From: VBDM01 sp035280025
GTDB taxonomy: Bacteria; Pseudomonadota; Gammaproteobacteria; Burkholderiales; SG8-39
Length of the DNA stretch: 22,958 bases
NCBI GenBank assembly: GCA_035280025.1
Contig: DATEGT010000211.1
Location: 1 to 22,958 of the forward strand
Reading direction: 5' to 3'
Of this stretch, positions 1-7,215 are shown piece after piece. Positions within the stretch are counted from its first letter, which is position 1. Every line of letters starts with the position of its first letter. The notes beneath the pieces are model-generated. The model was given only the letters and a program-made list of their open reading frames with translations. It had not been told where the DNA came from and made no database searches. The translations under genes and the position numbers were made by a program.

Positions 1-1950
1 GTGATGACGCCTCTGCCCAAGCCCTGCGTCGACACGGGCATGGGCCTGGAGCGCATCGCCGCGGTGCTGCAGGGCGTGCACTCGAACTACGAGATCGACC
101 TGTTCCGGGACCTGATCCGCGCCGCCGCGCGCGAGACCGGCACGAAGGACCTCGCGGACAATTCGCTGAAGGTCATCGCCGACCACATCCGTGCGTGCGC
201 CTTCCTGGTCGTCGACGGCGTGATTCCCGGCAACGAAGGCCGGGGCTACGTGCTACGCCGCATCGTCAGACGGGCGATCCGCCACGGCTACAAGCTCGGT
301 CGCAAGGAACCGTTCTTCCATCGCCTCGTCCCCGATCTGTGCGCGGTGATGGGCGACGCCTACCCGGAGCTGCCGAAGGCCAAAGACCGCGTGACGCAGG
401 TTCTCAAGGCGGAGGAGGAGCGCTTCGCCGAGACGCTGGAGAACGGCATGAGGGTCCTGGAAGCCGCGCTGCACCGCGAGGACCGCATGCTCGAAGGGGA
501 AACCGTGTTCCAGCTCTACGACACTTTCGGGTTCCCGGTGGACCTCACCGCCGACATGGCGCGCGAGCGCGGCATCATGATCGATCACGCCGGATTCGAG
601 GCGTCCATGGAGCGTCAGCGCGAGCGCGCACGCGCCGCCGGCAAGTTCAAGATGGAAGCGGGGGTGGAGTACTCGGGGCACGCCACCGAGTTCAAGGGCT
701 ACGACGCGCTCGACGTCGGCGACGCGAAGATCGCGGCGATCTACAGGGAAGGCGTCCCGGTGCCCGGTATCGCCGCGGGCGATTCGGCCATCGTCGTGCT
801 CGACAGGACGCCTTTCTACGCCGAGTCCGGCGGGCAGGTGGGCGACGCGGGGGAGCTGGTCGCCGCCGGGGGCACCTTCGCCGTCTCCGACACCCAGAAG
901 ATCCAGGCCGACGTGTTCGGCCACCACGGCGCGCTCGTGACTGGGCGGCTCGCCGTCGGCGACAAGGTCGCGGCGCACGTCGACGTCGCGCGCCGAGAGC
1001 GCACCATGCGCAACCACTCGGCGACGCACCTGATGCACAAGGCGCTGCGCGAGGTCCTCGGGCCGCACGTGCAGCAGAAGGGGTCGCTCGTCGATGCGGA
1101 CAAGACGCGCTTCGACTTCTCGCACGACGCTCCAATGGGCGAGCAGCAGATACGCGCGGTCGAGGCCAGGGTGAACGCCGAGATACTCAGGAACGAACCG
1201 ACCACGGCGCGCATCATGAAATACGACGATGCCGTGAGGGGCGGGGCGATGGCCTTGTTCGGCGAGAAGTACGGCGACGAGGTGCGGGTTCTGGACATCG
1301 GCAGCTCGCGCGAGCTGTGCGGCGGCACCCACGTCGCGCGCACCGGGGACATCGGCTTCTTCAAGATCGTGTCCCAGGCCGGCGTGGCGGCCGGAGTGCG
1401 CCGCGTCGAGGCGACCACCGGCGAAGGCGCGCTCGCCTTCGTGCAGGCGATGGAGGACGAGCGGCGCTTCGTCGAGGGGTTCTTCCAGTCCAGCGGCGAC
1501 GCGCTGAAGGAGAAGCTCAAGGCCGAGCGCGAGGAGCGAAGAGCCCTCGAGAAGGAGCTCGTGCGGCTCAAGTCGAAAATGGCCGCGGCGCAGGGCGAGG
1601 ACCTGTCCTCGCAGGCGGTGGAGGTCAAGGGCGTCAAGGTCCTCGCGGCGGCGCTCGATGGAGCCGACGCGAAGACCTTGCGCGAGACGCTCGATCAGCT
1701 CAAGAGCAAGCTGAAATCGGCCGCGATCGTGCTGGGCTCGGTCGACGGAGGCAAGGTCAGCCTGATCGCCGGCGTCACCGCGGACCTGACCGCGAGGCTG
1801 AAGGCCGGCGAGCTGGTGAACTACGTCGCGCAGCAGGTCGGCGGCAAGGGCGGCGGCCGGCCCGACATGGCGCAGGCGGGCGGCACCGACGCGGCGAAGA
1901 TGCCGGCGGCGCTGGGCTCGGTGCGCCAGTGGGTGGAGCAGCGAATCTAG
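1..1950 (+). CDS. alaS: Alanine--tRNA ligase, 5'-truncated by the window edge
   Basis: Alanyl-tRNA synthetase charges tRNA-Ala in the cytoplasm. The frame is open from base 1, and 649 residues are present against a family length near 870, so roughly 220 N-terminal residues (most of the class II catalytic core) lie outside the window. The GTG at base 1 is not a real start: the sequence opens inside class II motif 3 (VDTGMGLERI, residues 10-19). Also visible are the tRNA-recognition region (GNEGRGYVLRRIVRRAIRHG), the editing domain with HSATHLMH and the later CGGTH that together supply the zinc-binding His and Cys ligands, a charged coiled-coil-like stretch around residues 500-530, and the C-terminal glycine-rich DHHA1-type segment VGGKGGGRPDMAQAGG. 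It ends in TAG and converges on the psiF-like gene 16 bases away. No hairpin terminator is evident between them. Identification is very secure. Confidence 0.97.
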   Translation: MMTPLPKPCVDTGMGLERIAAVLQGVHSNYEIDLFRDLIRAAARETGTKDLADNSLKVIADHIRACAFLVVDGVIPGNEGRGYVLRRIVRRAIRHGYKLGRKEPFFHRLVPDLCAVMGDAYPELPKAKDRVTQVLKAEEERFAETLENGMRVLEAALHREDRMLEGETVFQLYDTFGFPVDLTADMARERGIMIDHAGFEASMERQRERARAAGKFKMEAGVEYSGHATEFKGYDALDVGDAKIAAIYREGVPVPGIAAGDSAIVVLDRTPFYAESGGQVGDAGELVAAGGTFAVSDTQKIQADVFGHHGALVTGRLAVGDKVAAHVDVARRERTMRNHSATHLMHKALREVLGPHVQQKGSLVDADKTRFDFSHDAPMGEQQIRAVEARVNAEILRNEPTTARIMKYDDAVRGGAMALFGEKYGDEVRVLDIGSSRELCGGTHVARTGDIGFFKIVSQAGVAAGVRRVEATTGEGALAFVQAMEDERRFVEGFFQSSGDALKEKLKAEREERRALEKELVRLKSKMAAAQGEDLSSQAVEVKGVKVLAAALDGADAKTLRETLDQLKSKLKSAAIVLGSVDGGKVSLIAGVTADLTARLKAGELVNYVAQQVGGKGGGRPDMAQAGGTDAAKMPAALGSVRQWVEQRI

Positions 1951-1966
1951 GGTCGTCCGGAGCGCC

Positions 1967-2278
1967 TCATCCCTTGAGGCAGGAGCTCATGAAGCTCTTG
2001 CGTTCCTCGCCTTTCAAGTTCTTGAGGCTCGCCTGCTTGTTGCAATCGGTCATCTTGTCCTGCTGCGTCTTCTGCTTGGCGCTCGCGCTTGGCGCGCTGC
2101 CTCCCTTGAGGCAGGAACTCATGAATTTCTTGCGCTCGTCCCCCTTCTTGTCGCCCGCCTGCTTGTTGCAGGCGGTCATGCGCTCCTGCTGCTTCGAGGG
2201 TGCCTTCTTGTCCTGCGCCAGAGCCGGCGGCGCGGCGGCGAGCAGCATGCACGACAGCACGGCGAAGAGTCTCTTCAT
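1967..2278 (-). CDS. Secreted PsiF-repeat small protein
   Basis: A 103-residue protein with a clear signal peptide (MKRLFAVLSCMLLAAAPPALA, likely cut after residue 21), so it is probably periplasmic. The mature part has two PsiF-type repeats. Each follows the pattern M-T-x-C-N-K-Q-A, a Lys/Glu-rich spacer, E-R-K-x-F-M-S-S-C-L-K-G (cysteines 37, 56, 79, 100). In E. coli psiF is phosphate-starvation inducible, but the biochemical role of the family is unknown. The start is supported by a good ribosome-binding site (GGAGAAGG, six bases before the ATG). The two repeats are similar at DNA level, indicating an internal duplication. It is divergent from the DAHP synthase gene. Family assignment is strong; function is not known. 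Confidence 0.9.
   Translation of the reverse strand: MKRLFAVLSCMLLAAAPPALAQDKKAPSKQQERMTACNKQAGDKKGDERKKFMSSCLKGGSAPSASAKQKTQQDKMTDCNKQASLKNLKGEERKSFMSSCLKG
1970..2191 (-). repeat. Internal direct duplication within the PsiF-repeat gene
   Basis: A stretch beginning CCCTTGAGGCAGGA recurs at 1971 and 2103 (132 bases, 44 codons apart), and the similarity continues for about 90 bases through GCCTGCTTGTTGCA in both copies. The downstream-coded copy carries two extra codons in its spacer. The copies correspond exactly to the two protein repeats. Confidence 0.75.
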
Positions 2279-2422
2279 GATCCTTCTCCCTATGAGGATG
2301 GTTCGGGAATGAGCGGCTGCGGCCGGATACCGTATCACGCCTTCCGGCAACCCCGCAGGTCTTCGGGTAATATCCAATTTTTTCAGATTCTTAGCGGCGC
2401 CTGCCGGGGCGGGCCCTGATCC

Positions 2423-3493
2423 ATGCATTTCAAAGTCGACGACGTCAGGATCCGCGAGATCAAGGAGCTCGCTCCGCCCGCGCATCTGCTGCGCGAGTTT
2501 CCCTGCACCGAGAGAACCGAGGAGCTGACCTACAACACGCGCCGGGCGATCCACCGCGTACTCCACGGGTCCGACGACAGGATGCTGATCATCATCGGCC
2601 CCTGCTCGATCCACGATCCCAAGGCGGGACTCGAGTACGCGCGCAAGCTGCTGGAGATGAGGAAGGAGCTCGAGCGGGACCTCATCGTGGTCATGCGCGT
2701 GTACTTCGAGAAGCCGCGCACCACCGTCGGCTGGAAAGGGCTGGTGAACGATCCGGACCTCGACGGCACCTATCAGATCAACAAGGGACTGCGCCTCGCG
2801 CGCGAGCTGCTGCTGGAGATCAACGAGCTGGGAGTTCCCGCGGGGAACGAGTTCCTCGACATGATCTCGCCGCAGTACTACGCCGACCTCGCGAGCTGGG
2901 GCGCTATCGGCGCGCGCACCACCGAATCCCAGGTGCACCGCGAGCTCGCCTCGGGACTGTCCTGCCCCGTCGGCTTCAAGAACGGCACCGACGGCAACGT
3001 GCGGATCGCCGTCGACGCGCTCAAAGCCGCCCGCGCGCCGCATCATTTCCTTTCGGTGACGAAGGCCGGGCACTCGGCCATCGTCTCGACCAACGGCAAC
3101 GAGGATTGCCATATCATCCTGCGCGGAGGAAAGCATCCGAACTACGACGCCGCGAGCGTCGACGCCGCGGCGAAGGAGCTGGCGGGCGCGGGCCTCGAGC
3201 AGCGCCTCATGGTGGACTGCAGCCACTCTAACAGCCAGAAGATGTACCAGCGGCAAGTGGATGTCGCAAGAGAGATCGGGCGCCAGGTCGCCACGGGCGA
3301 CGAACGCATCTTCGGCGTCATGGTGGAGTCGCACCTCAAGGCGGGCCGGCAGGATCTCGTTCCGGGCAAGCCGCTGGTCTACGGCCAGAGCATCACCGAC
3401 GCCTGCATCGGCTGGGAGGACAGCGTGCCGCTTCTGCGCAACCTCGCGGAATCGGTGCGCCAGCGCCGGCTGGTCAAGTCGGGCGAGTCCTAG
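2423..3493 (+). CDS. aroG: 3-deoxy-7-phosphoheptulonate (DAHP) synthase, class I AroG type
   Basis: Condenses phosphoenolpyruvate with erythrose 4-phosphate, the first step of the shikimate pathway. At 356 residues it has the full class I length. The residues that bind metal and substrate in E. coli AroG fall at the same numbers here: Cys61 (IIGPCSIHDP), Arg92 and Lys97 (MRVYFEKPRT), His268 (VDCSHSNS), Glu302 and Asp326. Asp146, Pro150, Leu179 and Ser180, positions linked to feedback inhibition in E. coli AroG, are also kept, so aromatic amino acid inhibition is likely, but I cannot tell which amino acid. The ATG start gives the usual N-terminal extension; the Shine-Dalgarno (GGGGCGGG, about ten bases upstream) is mediocre. 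A TAATAT at 2368-2373 could be a -10 box, without a convincing -35. The next gene begins directly after its stop, in the same frame. Confidence 0.95.
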   Translation: MHFKVDDVRIREIKELAPPAHLLREFPCTERTEELTYNTRRAIHRVLHGSDDRMLIIIGPCSIHDPKAGLEYARKLLEMRKELERDLIVVMRVYFEKPRTTVGWKGLVNDPDLDGTYQINKGLRLARELLLEINELGVPAGNEFLDMISPQYYADLASWGAIGARTTESQVHRELASGLSCPVGFKNGTDGNVRIAVDALKAARAPHHFLSVTKAGHSAIVSTNGNEDCHIILRGGKHPNYDAASVDAAAKELAGAGLEQRLMVDCSHSNSQKMYQRQVDVAREIGRQVATGDERIFGVMVESHLKAGRQDLVPGKPLVYGQSITDACIGWEDSVPLLRNLAESVRQRRLVKSGES

Positions 3494-3505
3494 GAGAGCG
3501 CCACG
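3493..3505 (+). promoter_or_regulatory. Ribosome-binding site deciding a non-canonical ACG start
   Basis: GGAGAG at 3493-3498 begins on the last base of the aroG stop codon and sits four bases before ACG at 3503-3505. No standard initiation codon exists in this frame for the next 160 bases although that stretch encodes conserved GT39 sequence. The element therefore favours ACG as the initiator, or an ATG that has mutated or been misread. Confidence 0.6.
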
Positions 3506-5032
3506 CTCTTCCTCGAGACTCCGCGCAGGGCGCTGCTCGCCGCCGCGGCGCTGATTCTCGCCTTCAAGCTGTGGCTGTCGGCGGCGCTTCCCTTCACCGG
3601 GGACGAAGCCTATTTCCTCTACTGGGGCGTCCATCCGGCTCTCGGCTACTACGACCATCCGCCGATGATCGGCTGGCTGCTGTACCTGATGCACGGCATC
3701 TCGAATGCGGCCTGGGTTCTGCGTCTCCCGGTGACGCTGCTGCCCTTCGCGCTCGCCGCCGGAGTCTATTTCGTGCTGCGGCGCCTCGACGAGACGAGGG
3801 CTGCGCTCGCGGCGCTCGCCTTCATGCTGCTGCCACCCAATGTGTGGGCCGTGCTGATCACCACCGATACCCCGCTCATCTTCTTCTCGTTTGCGTCCGC
3901 GGTCGCGTTCTGGCTGGGGATGGCGAGGAAGGCGCGGGGGTGGCAGGCGCTGGCGGGCGCCTTCCTGGGTCTGGCTTTCCTGTCGAAGTACTTCGCGGTG
4001 CTGCTGGGTCTCGCCTACGTCGCCTACACGCTGCGCGCGCCGCGCGGACAGCGCGACTGGCGGGGGCTCGCGCTGGTCGTGGCCTGCTCGCTTCCCTTCG
4101 CGATGCTGAACCTGTGGTGGAACTACGAGCACTGCTGGGCCAACCTCATGTTCAATGCCTACAACCGGAACGCGGGCGCGGGCGCCGGCTGGTCGTGGAA
4201 GACCCCTCTGCTCTACGCCGTGTCGGTGCTGTATCTCCTCAGTCCGGTCGCGCTGTGGCAGCTCGCGAAGGGCCGCGGCGCGGTGCGCGCCGCCCTCGCC
4301 GATCCGGGCGCGCGCTTCTTCGCCTTCATGTTCGCGTTTCCCTTCGGGTTCTTCGCGGCGCTGTCCCTGGTCAAGCAGATCGGCCTGCACTGGATGCTCG
4401 GCTTCGTGCCCTTCTTCTTCGTGACCGCCGGATGGACGCTTACCGCCGGCCAGCTGCGTCGCTCGGTCGTGTACCTGGGCGCGTTCAGCGCGCTGCACGT
4501 GGCGGCGATCGCGGTCGCGGCCGCGCTGCCTCTCGAGACCTGGAAGGGCAGCCGCGTATACGACGGGATCGTGTACCACGCCCGCATCAAGGACGTCCTC
4601 AAGGAGATCGAGCCCTACGAGGGGCGGTTTGCGCTCGCCGCCGACGGGTATTCGCCCGCGGTCACGGCGTCCTACTATTCGGGCAGATACTTCTTCGTGT
4701 TCGGCAAGGGTTCCTCGTACGCCCGCCACGACGACATCCTGACCGACTTCAGGCCCCTGGAAGGCAAGGACATCCTCGTGCTGCGCAAGGACCCGCCCGA
4801 GGACCCGGACTACCGGCCTTACTTCAGGACGGTCGAGTACAGGCAGTTCACGATCGCGGGCGCCACGTTCCACCTGGTTCTCGGGCGGGGTTTCGACTTC
4901 GCGGCGTACCGCGAGGGGGTGCTGAAGCCGGTGCGGGACCGCCTCTACGCGATCCCGGCTTATCTGCCGCAGGGGCGCTGCTATTTCTGCGAGCGCTACT
5001 TCGACGCTCGCGCGTGTCCCCCCAGAAAATGA
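3503..5032 (+). CDS. GT39 (ArnT/PMT-like) membrane glycosyltransferase, apparent ACG start
   Basis: A polytopic inner-membrane glycosyltransferase that should transfer a sugar from a polyprenyl-phosphate donor to an acceptor on the outer face of the membrane. The family signature lies near the N-terminus: FTGDEAYFLYW (catalytic-type Asp34) followed by GYYDHPPM. About ten hydrophobic segments and a soluble C-terminal part (RTVEYRQFTIAG, CYFCERYF) follow. Predicted length is 509 residues, normal for the family. The first in-frame ATG (3665) would delete the TGDEAY motif, and there is no ATG, GTG or TTG between the aroG stop (3491-3493) and that ATG. The best start is ACG at 3503, with GGAGAG at 3493-3498 spaced correctly, giving MLFLETPRRALL. 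A CTG at 3533 has poorer spacing. It overlaps the UbiA gene by four bases (ATGA). Sugar and acceptor are unknown. Confidence 0.88.
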   Translation, partial: TLFLETPRRALLAAAALILAFKLWLSAALPFTGDEAYFLYWGVHPALGYYDHPPMIGWLLYLMHGISNAAWVLRLPVTLLPFALAAGVYFVLRRLDETRAALAALAFMLLPPNVWAVLITTDTPLIFFSFASAVAFWLGMARKARGWQALAGAFLGLAFLSKYFAVLLGLAYVAYTLRAPRGQRDWRGLALVVACSLPFAMLNLWWNYEHCWANLMFNAYNRNAGAGAGWSWKTPLLYAVSVLYLLSPVALWQLAKGRGAVRAALADPGARFFAFMFAFPFGFFAALSLVKQIGLHWMLGFVPFFFVTAGWTLTAGQLRRSVVYLGAFSALHVAAIAVAAALPLETWKGSRVYDGIVYHARIKDVLKEIEPYEGRFALAADGYSPAVTASYYSGRYFFVFGKGSSYARHDDILTDFRPLEGKDILVLRKDPPEDPDYRPYFRTVEYRQFTIAGATFHLVLGRGFDFAAYREGVLKPVRDRLYAIPAYLPQGRCYFCERYFDARACPPRK

Positions 5033-5934
5033 GCGCATCGGCGATGACGACGGCCCGCGCCCTCCTGCGGCTGATGCGCCCGCACCAGTGGATCAAGAAC
5101 GGGTTCGTGTTTCTCGGCCTGGTCTTCGGTCACGGCTGGAACGACCGGGCGCTCGCGCTCGATGTCCTCCTGCTGTTCGCGGCGTTCTGCCTTGCTTCGA
5201 GCGCGGTCTACGCGATGAACGACATCGCCGACCGCGACGCGGACCGCCTGCACCCGACCAAGCGCTTCCGGCCGCTCGCCCGAGGCGAGGTCGGCCCCGG
5301 CGCGGCGCGGGCCCTGTGCGTTGCGCTCGTGCTCGCGGGCGCAGCTCTCGCATGGCCGGTGTCGCCCGCGGCGCTGATCATCATCGGCGCCTACGCGGCG
5401 CTCAACATCGCGTACAGCGCGGGGCTGAAGCACGTGCCGATTCTCGACGTCTTCATCATCTCGGCGGGATTCATGCTCCGCATACTCGCCGGCACCGTCG
5501 GAGTAGGGATCCCGCCGTCGAAGTGGCTGCTGCTGTGCGGGCTGATGCTCACGCTCTTTCTCGGATTCGGCAAGCGCCGTGCAGAGCTCCTCGCCGCGAG
5601 CGCGTCCGGAGATCCGCAGGGCGCTTCGGGCCACCGGGCGTCCCTCGACGGATACAGCAGGACGCTGCTCGACATTCTGATCACCGTGAGCGTCGCGTGC
5701 GCGGCGATGGGGTACGCGCTCTACAGCGTCGACGCCGAAACCGTCGCGCTGCACGGCACCGACAAGCTGATCCTGACTCTACCGTTCGTGCTGTACGGCC
5801 TGTTCCGATACCTGCAGCTGATGTACGTCGAAGGCCGCGGCGGCGATCCCGCCTGGGACGCGCTCCACGATGCGCATTTGATCGCCACGACCCTCGGGTG
5901 GCTGGGCGCCACCGCCTGGGTCCTCGCGGGCTGA
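5029..5934 (+). CDS. UbiA-family prenyltransferase (decaprenyl-phosphate phosphoribosyltransferase-like)
   Basis: A 301-residue integral membrane protein with about eight to nine hydrophobic segments. The first aspartate-rich motif is exact for the UbiA superfamily: N64-D65-x-x-D68-x-x-x-D72, followed by HPTKRFRPLA. The second region (YSAGLKHVPILDVFIISAGFMLR) also fits. The N-terminal LMRPHQWIKNGFVF and the HPxKxxRPLA run resemble the subgroup that moves phosphoribose onto polyprenyl phosphate rather than the quinone or haem branch; this subgroup call is by resemblance only. The ATG at 5029 overlaps the GT39 stop (ATGA), so the two are translationally coupled and probably work on the same polyprenyl carrier: this enzyme could load a sugar that the GT39 protein then transfers. 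No epimerase of the DprE type lies beside it. An alternative ATG is at 5044. Confidence 0.85.
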   Translation: MSASAMTTARALLRLMRPHQWIKNGFVFLGLVFGHGWNDRALALDVLLLFAAFCLASSAVYAMNDIADRDADRLHPTKRFRPLARGEVGPGAARALCVALVLAGAALAWPVSPAALIIIGAYAALNIAYSAGLKHVPILDVFIISAGFMLRILAGTVGVGIPPSKWLLLCGLMLTLFLGFGKRRAELLAASASGDPQGASGHRASLDGYSRTLLDILITVSVACAAMGYALYSVDAETVALHGTDKLILTLPFVLYGLFRYLQLMYVEGRGGDPAWDALHDAHLIATTLGWLGATAWVLAG

Positions 5935-5949
5935 GCGCGCGGTCCGGCG

Positions 5950-5978
5950 TTGTTATCGCGTCCGCGTTTGGGCATAAT
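5950..5978 (+). promoter_or_regulatory. Sigma70-type promoter before the cyclic-nucleotide-binding gene
   Basis: TTGTTA at 5950-5955 (four of six to TTGACA), a 17-base spacer, then CATAAT at 5973-5978 (five of six to TATAAT). Transcription would start near 5985, about 25 bases before the ATG at 6011. It lies just after the UbiA stop and so separates this gene from the upstream operon. Confidence 0.65.
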
Positions 5979-6010
5979 CTCGGCCGTCGCCGGTGCGAGG
6001 ACGGACCAGG

Positions 6011-6565
6011 ATGGCGGAAACGGCGGAAAGAGCCCGGTTGGCGCAACTGGAATCGCTCGGCGACGCGACGCAGTTTGCCGGGCAGATTCACGGCCTGATC
6101 ACGTTCTCGCCGCTCTTCGAGAACTTCAACCTCGAGGACGTCGGCGCGCTCAGCCAGTTCATGCAGGTCTACCGCGCCGAGCCCGGCGCGGAGATCATCC
6201 GCGAGGGCGAGACCGGCGATTGCATGGTGTTCCTCATCGACGGCAGGATCGAGGTGTTCAAGCAGGACCGGTGGAATTCGCCGCGGCTCATCGCGGTGAT
6301 CGCACCGGGGCAGTCGTTCGGAGAGATGTCGATGATCGACGGCGAGCCGCGCTTCGCGAGCTGCGTTTCCGCTGAGGCGTGCACGATGGCAGTGCTCTCC
6401 CGCGACAGCCTCGCCCGCATCATTTTGGAACAGCCGACGCTGGGAGCGAAGATCCTGATGGAACTGGTGCTGATGCTGTCGCAGCGGCTGCGTCAGACCA
6501 GCTCCAAGCTGATCGGCTACATGGACCGAGAGAGGTCCGATCAGGGGGCATTGCCGGCCGTATAA
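6011..6565 (+). CDS. Single-domain cyclic-nucleotide-binding (Crp/cNMP-like) protein
   Basis: A 184-residue soluble protein. Residues about 35-150 form a cNMP-binding fold: FSPLFENFNLEDVGALSQFMQVYRAE opening, GAEIIREGETGDCMVFLIDGRIEVF strands, and the phosphate-binding-cassette equivalent FGEMSMIDGEPRFASC. The cassette has Glu and Arg at the usual places, so nucleotide binding is plausible. After the fold there is only a helical tail (LMLSQRLRQTSSKLIGYMDRE) and no helix-turn-helix, so it is not a Crp-type DNA-binding regulator. It may act by protein contact. The ATG at 6011 is preferred (GAGG at 5997-6000, downstream of the promoter's expected start); a GTG at 5993 in the same frame is an alternative. 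It has its own promoter and is followed by tctB after 41 bases. Partner unknown. Confidence 0.85.
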   Translation: MAETAERARLAQLESLGDATQFAGQIHGLITFSPLFENFNLEDVGALSQFMQVYRAEPGAEIIREGETGDCMVFLIDGRIEVFKQDRWNSPRLIAVIAPGQSFGEMSMIDGEPRFASCVSAEACTMAVLSRDSLARIILEQPTLGAKILMELVLMLSQRLRQTSSKLIGYMDRERSDQGALPAV

Positions 6566-6578
6566 GCTGTGGCACAAT
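6551..6578 (+). promoter_or_regulatory. Weak candidate promoter for tctBA
   Basis: TTGCCG at 6551-6556, 16-base spacer, CACAAT at 6573-6578, each matching four of six consensus bases. It overlaps the end of the preceding gene and lies 28 bases before the tctB start. Transcription from the upstream promoter could also continue into tctB. Confidence 0.35.
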
Positions 6579-6606
6579 AGCCGGCCTGAACGGTGGAGGG
6601 GTCGAG

Positions 6607-7212
6607 ATGAGGATTACGAACGGCAAGGATTTCTGGGCCGGGCTGATGTTCGTCGCCTTCGGGCTGGCGTTCATGATCGTGGCCCAGAACTACTCGATGG
6701 GTACTGCGGTGCGGATGGGGCCCGCATACTTTCCGACGGTGCTCGGAGGGATGCTCGCCGTGCTCGGGGGCTTCATTCTGTTCAACGGATTCGTCTCGAA
6801 ACAGGCGCACCACTGGAAGGTGTTCCCGTTTCGCGGGTGGTATTTCGTCGTCGGGCTGATTCTCGGCGTCATCGCCTATTACACCCAGGCGTTTTTCCAC
6901 GGCTACGGCGTCACCGGCGAGATTTTCCACACCATCCTCTCCGGCGTCGCCATCTTGCTGCTTTTCGCAACGTTCGGCGAGAGGTCGCTGTGGATCATCC
7001 TCTTCTCCGTGGTCATCTTCGGCTACCTGTTGAAGCCGCTCGGGCTGGTGATCTCGATCGGCGCGCTGGTGTTCGTCAGCGCCTGGGGCGGGCACGAATT
7101 CAAGGTGAAGGAGGCCGCGATTCTCTTCGTCGCGCTTGCCGTCTTTTCGGTGGCGTCGTTCGTTCACGGGCTGGGGCTGCCGATGAACGTCTGGCCGAGC
7201 CTGTGGGAGTAA
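6607..7212 (+). CDS. tctB: Tripartite tricarboxylate transporter, small membrane subunit TctB
   Basis: TctB is the poorly conserved small membrane subunit of TTT-family carriers, which import carboxylates with a periplasmic binding protein (TctC) and the large subunit TctA. This 201-residue protein shows the family pattern: a first membrane segment after a short cytosolic start (DFWAGLMFVAFGLAFMIVAQNY), the following motif YSMGTAVRMGPAYFPTVLGGMLAVLGG, which is strongly typical of TctB, then further hydrophobic segments (KPLGLVISIGALVFVSAWGG; ILFVALAVFSVASFVHGLGLPMNVWP). The start is fixed by GGAGGGG at 6594-6600. Only three bases separate it from tctA. No tctC gene is in the window, so the substrate cannot be inferred. 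Confidence 0.93.
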   Translation: MRITNGKDFWAGLMFVAFGLAFMIVAQNYSMGTAVRMGPAYFPTVLGGMLAVLGGFILFNGFVSKQAHHWKVFPFRGWYFVVGLILGVIAYYTQAFFHGYGVTGEIFHTILSGVAILLLFATFGERSLWIILFSVVIFGYLLKPLGLVISIGALVFVSAWGGHEFKVKEAAILFVALAVFSVASFVHGLGLPMNVWPSLWE

Positions 7213-7215
7213 GGG

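Noticed and set aside
1..6. GTGATG at the window start as the alaS start codon
   Set aside because: The encoded sequence begins within class II motif 3 and lacks over 200 residues of the family; the gene is cut by the window edge.
1951..1966. Terminator between the convergent alaS and PsiF-repeat genes
   Set aside because: Sixteen bases with no stem and no T tract.
3665..3667. ATG as the start of the GT39 gene
   Set aside because: It would remove the TGDEAY and YYDHPP motifs, which are encoded in the same frame upstream.
1967..5038. A 1023-codon open frame on the minus strand
   Set aside because: Only its last 103 codons (the PsiF-repeat gene, with its own signal peptide and ribosome-binding site) look like a protein. 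The rest is antisense to aroG and the GT39 gene and has the Arg/Glu/His-rich composition of GC-rich shadow frames.
5993..5995. GTG as the start of the cNMP-binding gene
   Set aside because: The ATG at 6011 has better spacing to GAGG and lies at a normal distance from the predicted transcription start; GTG would leave almost no leader.
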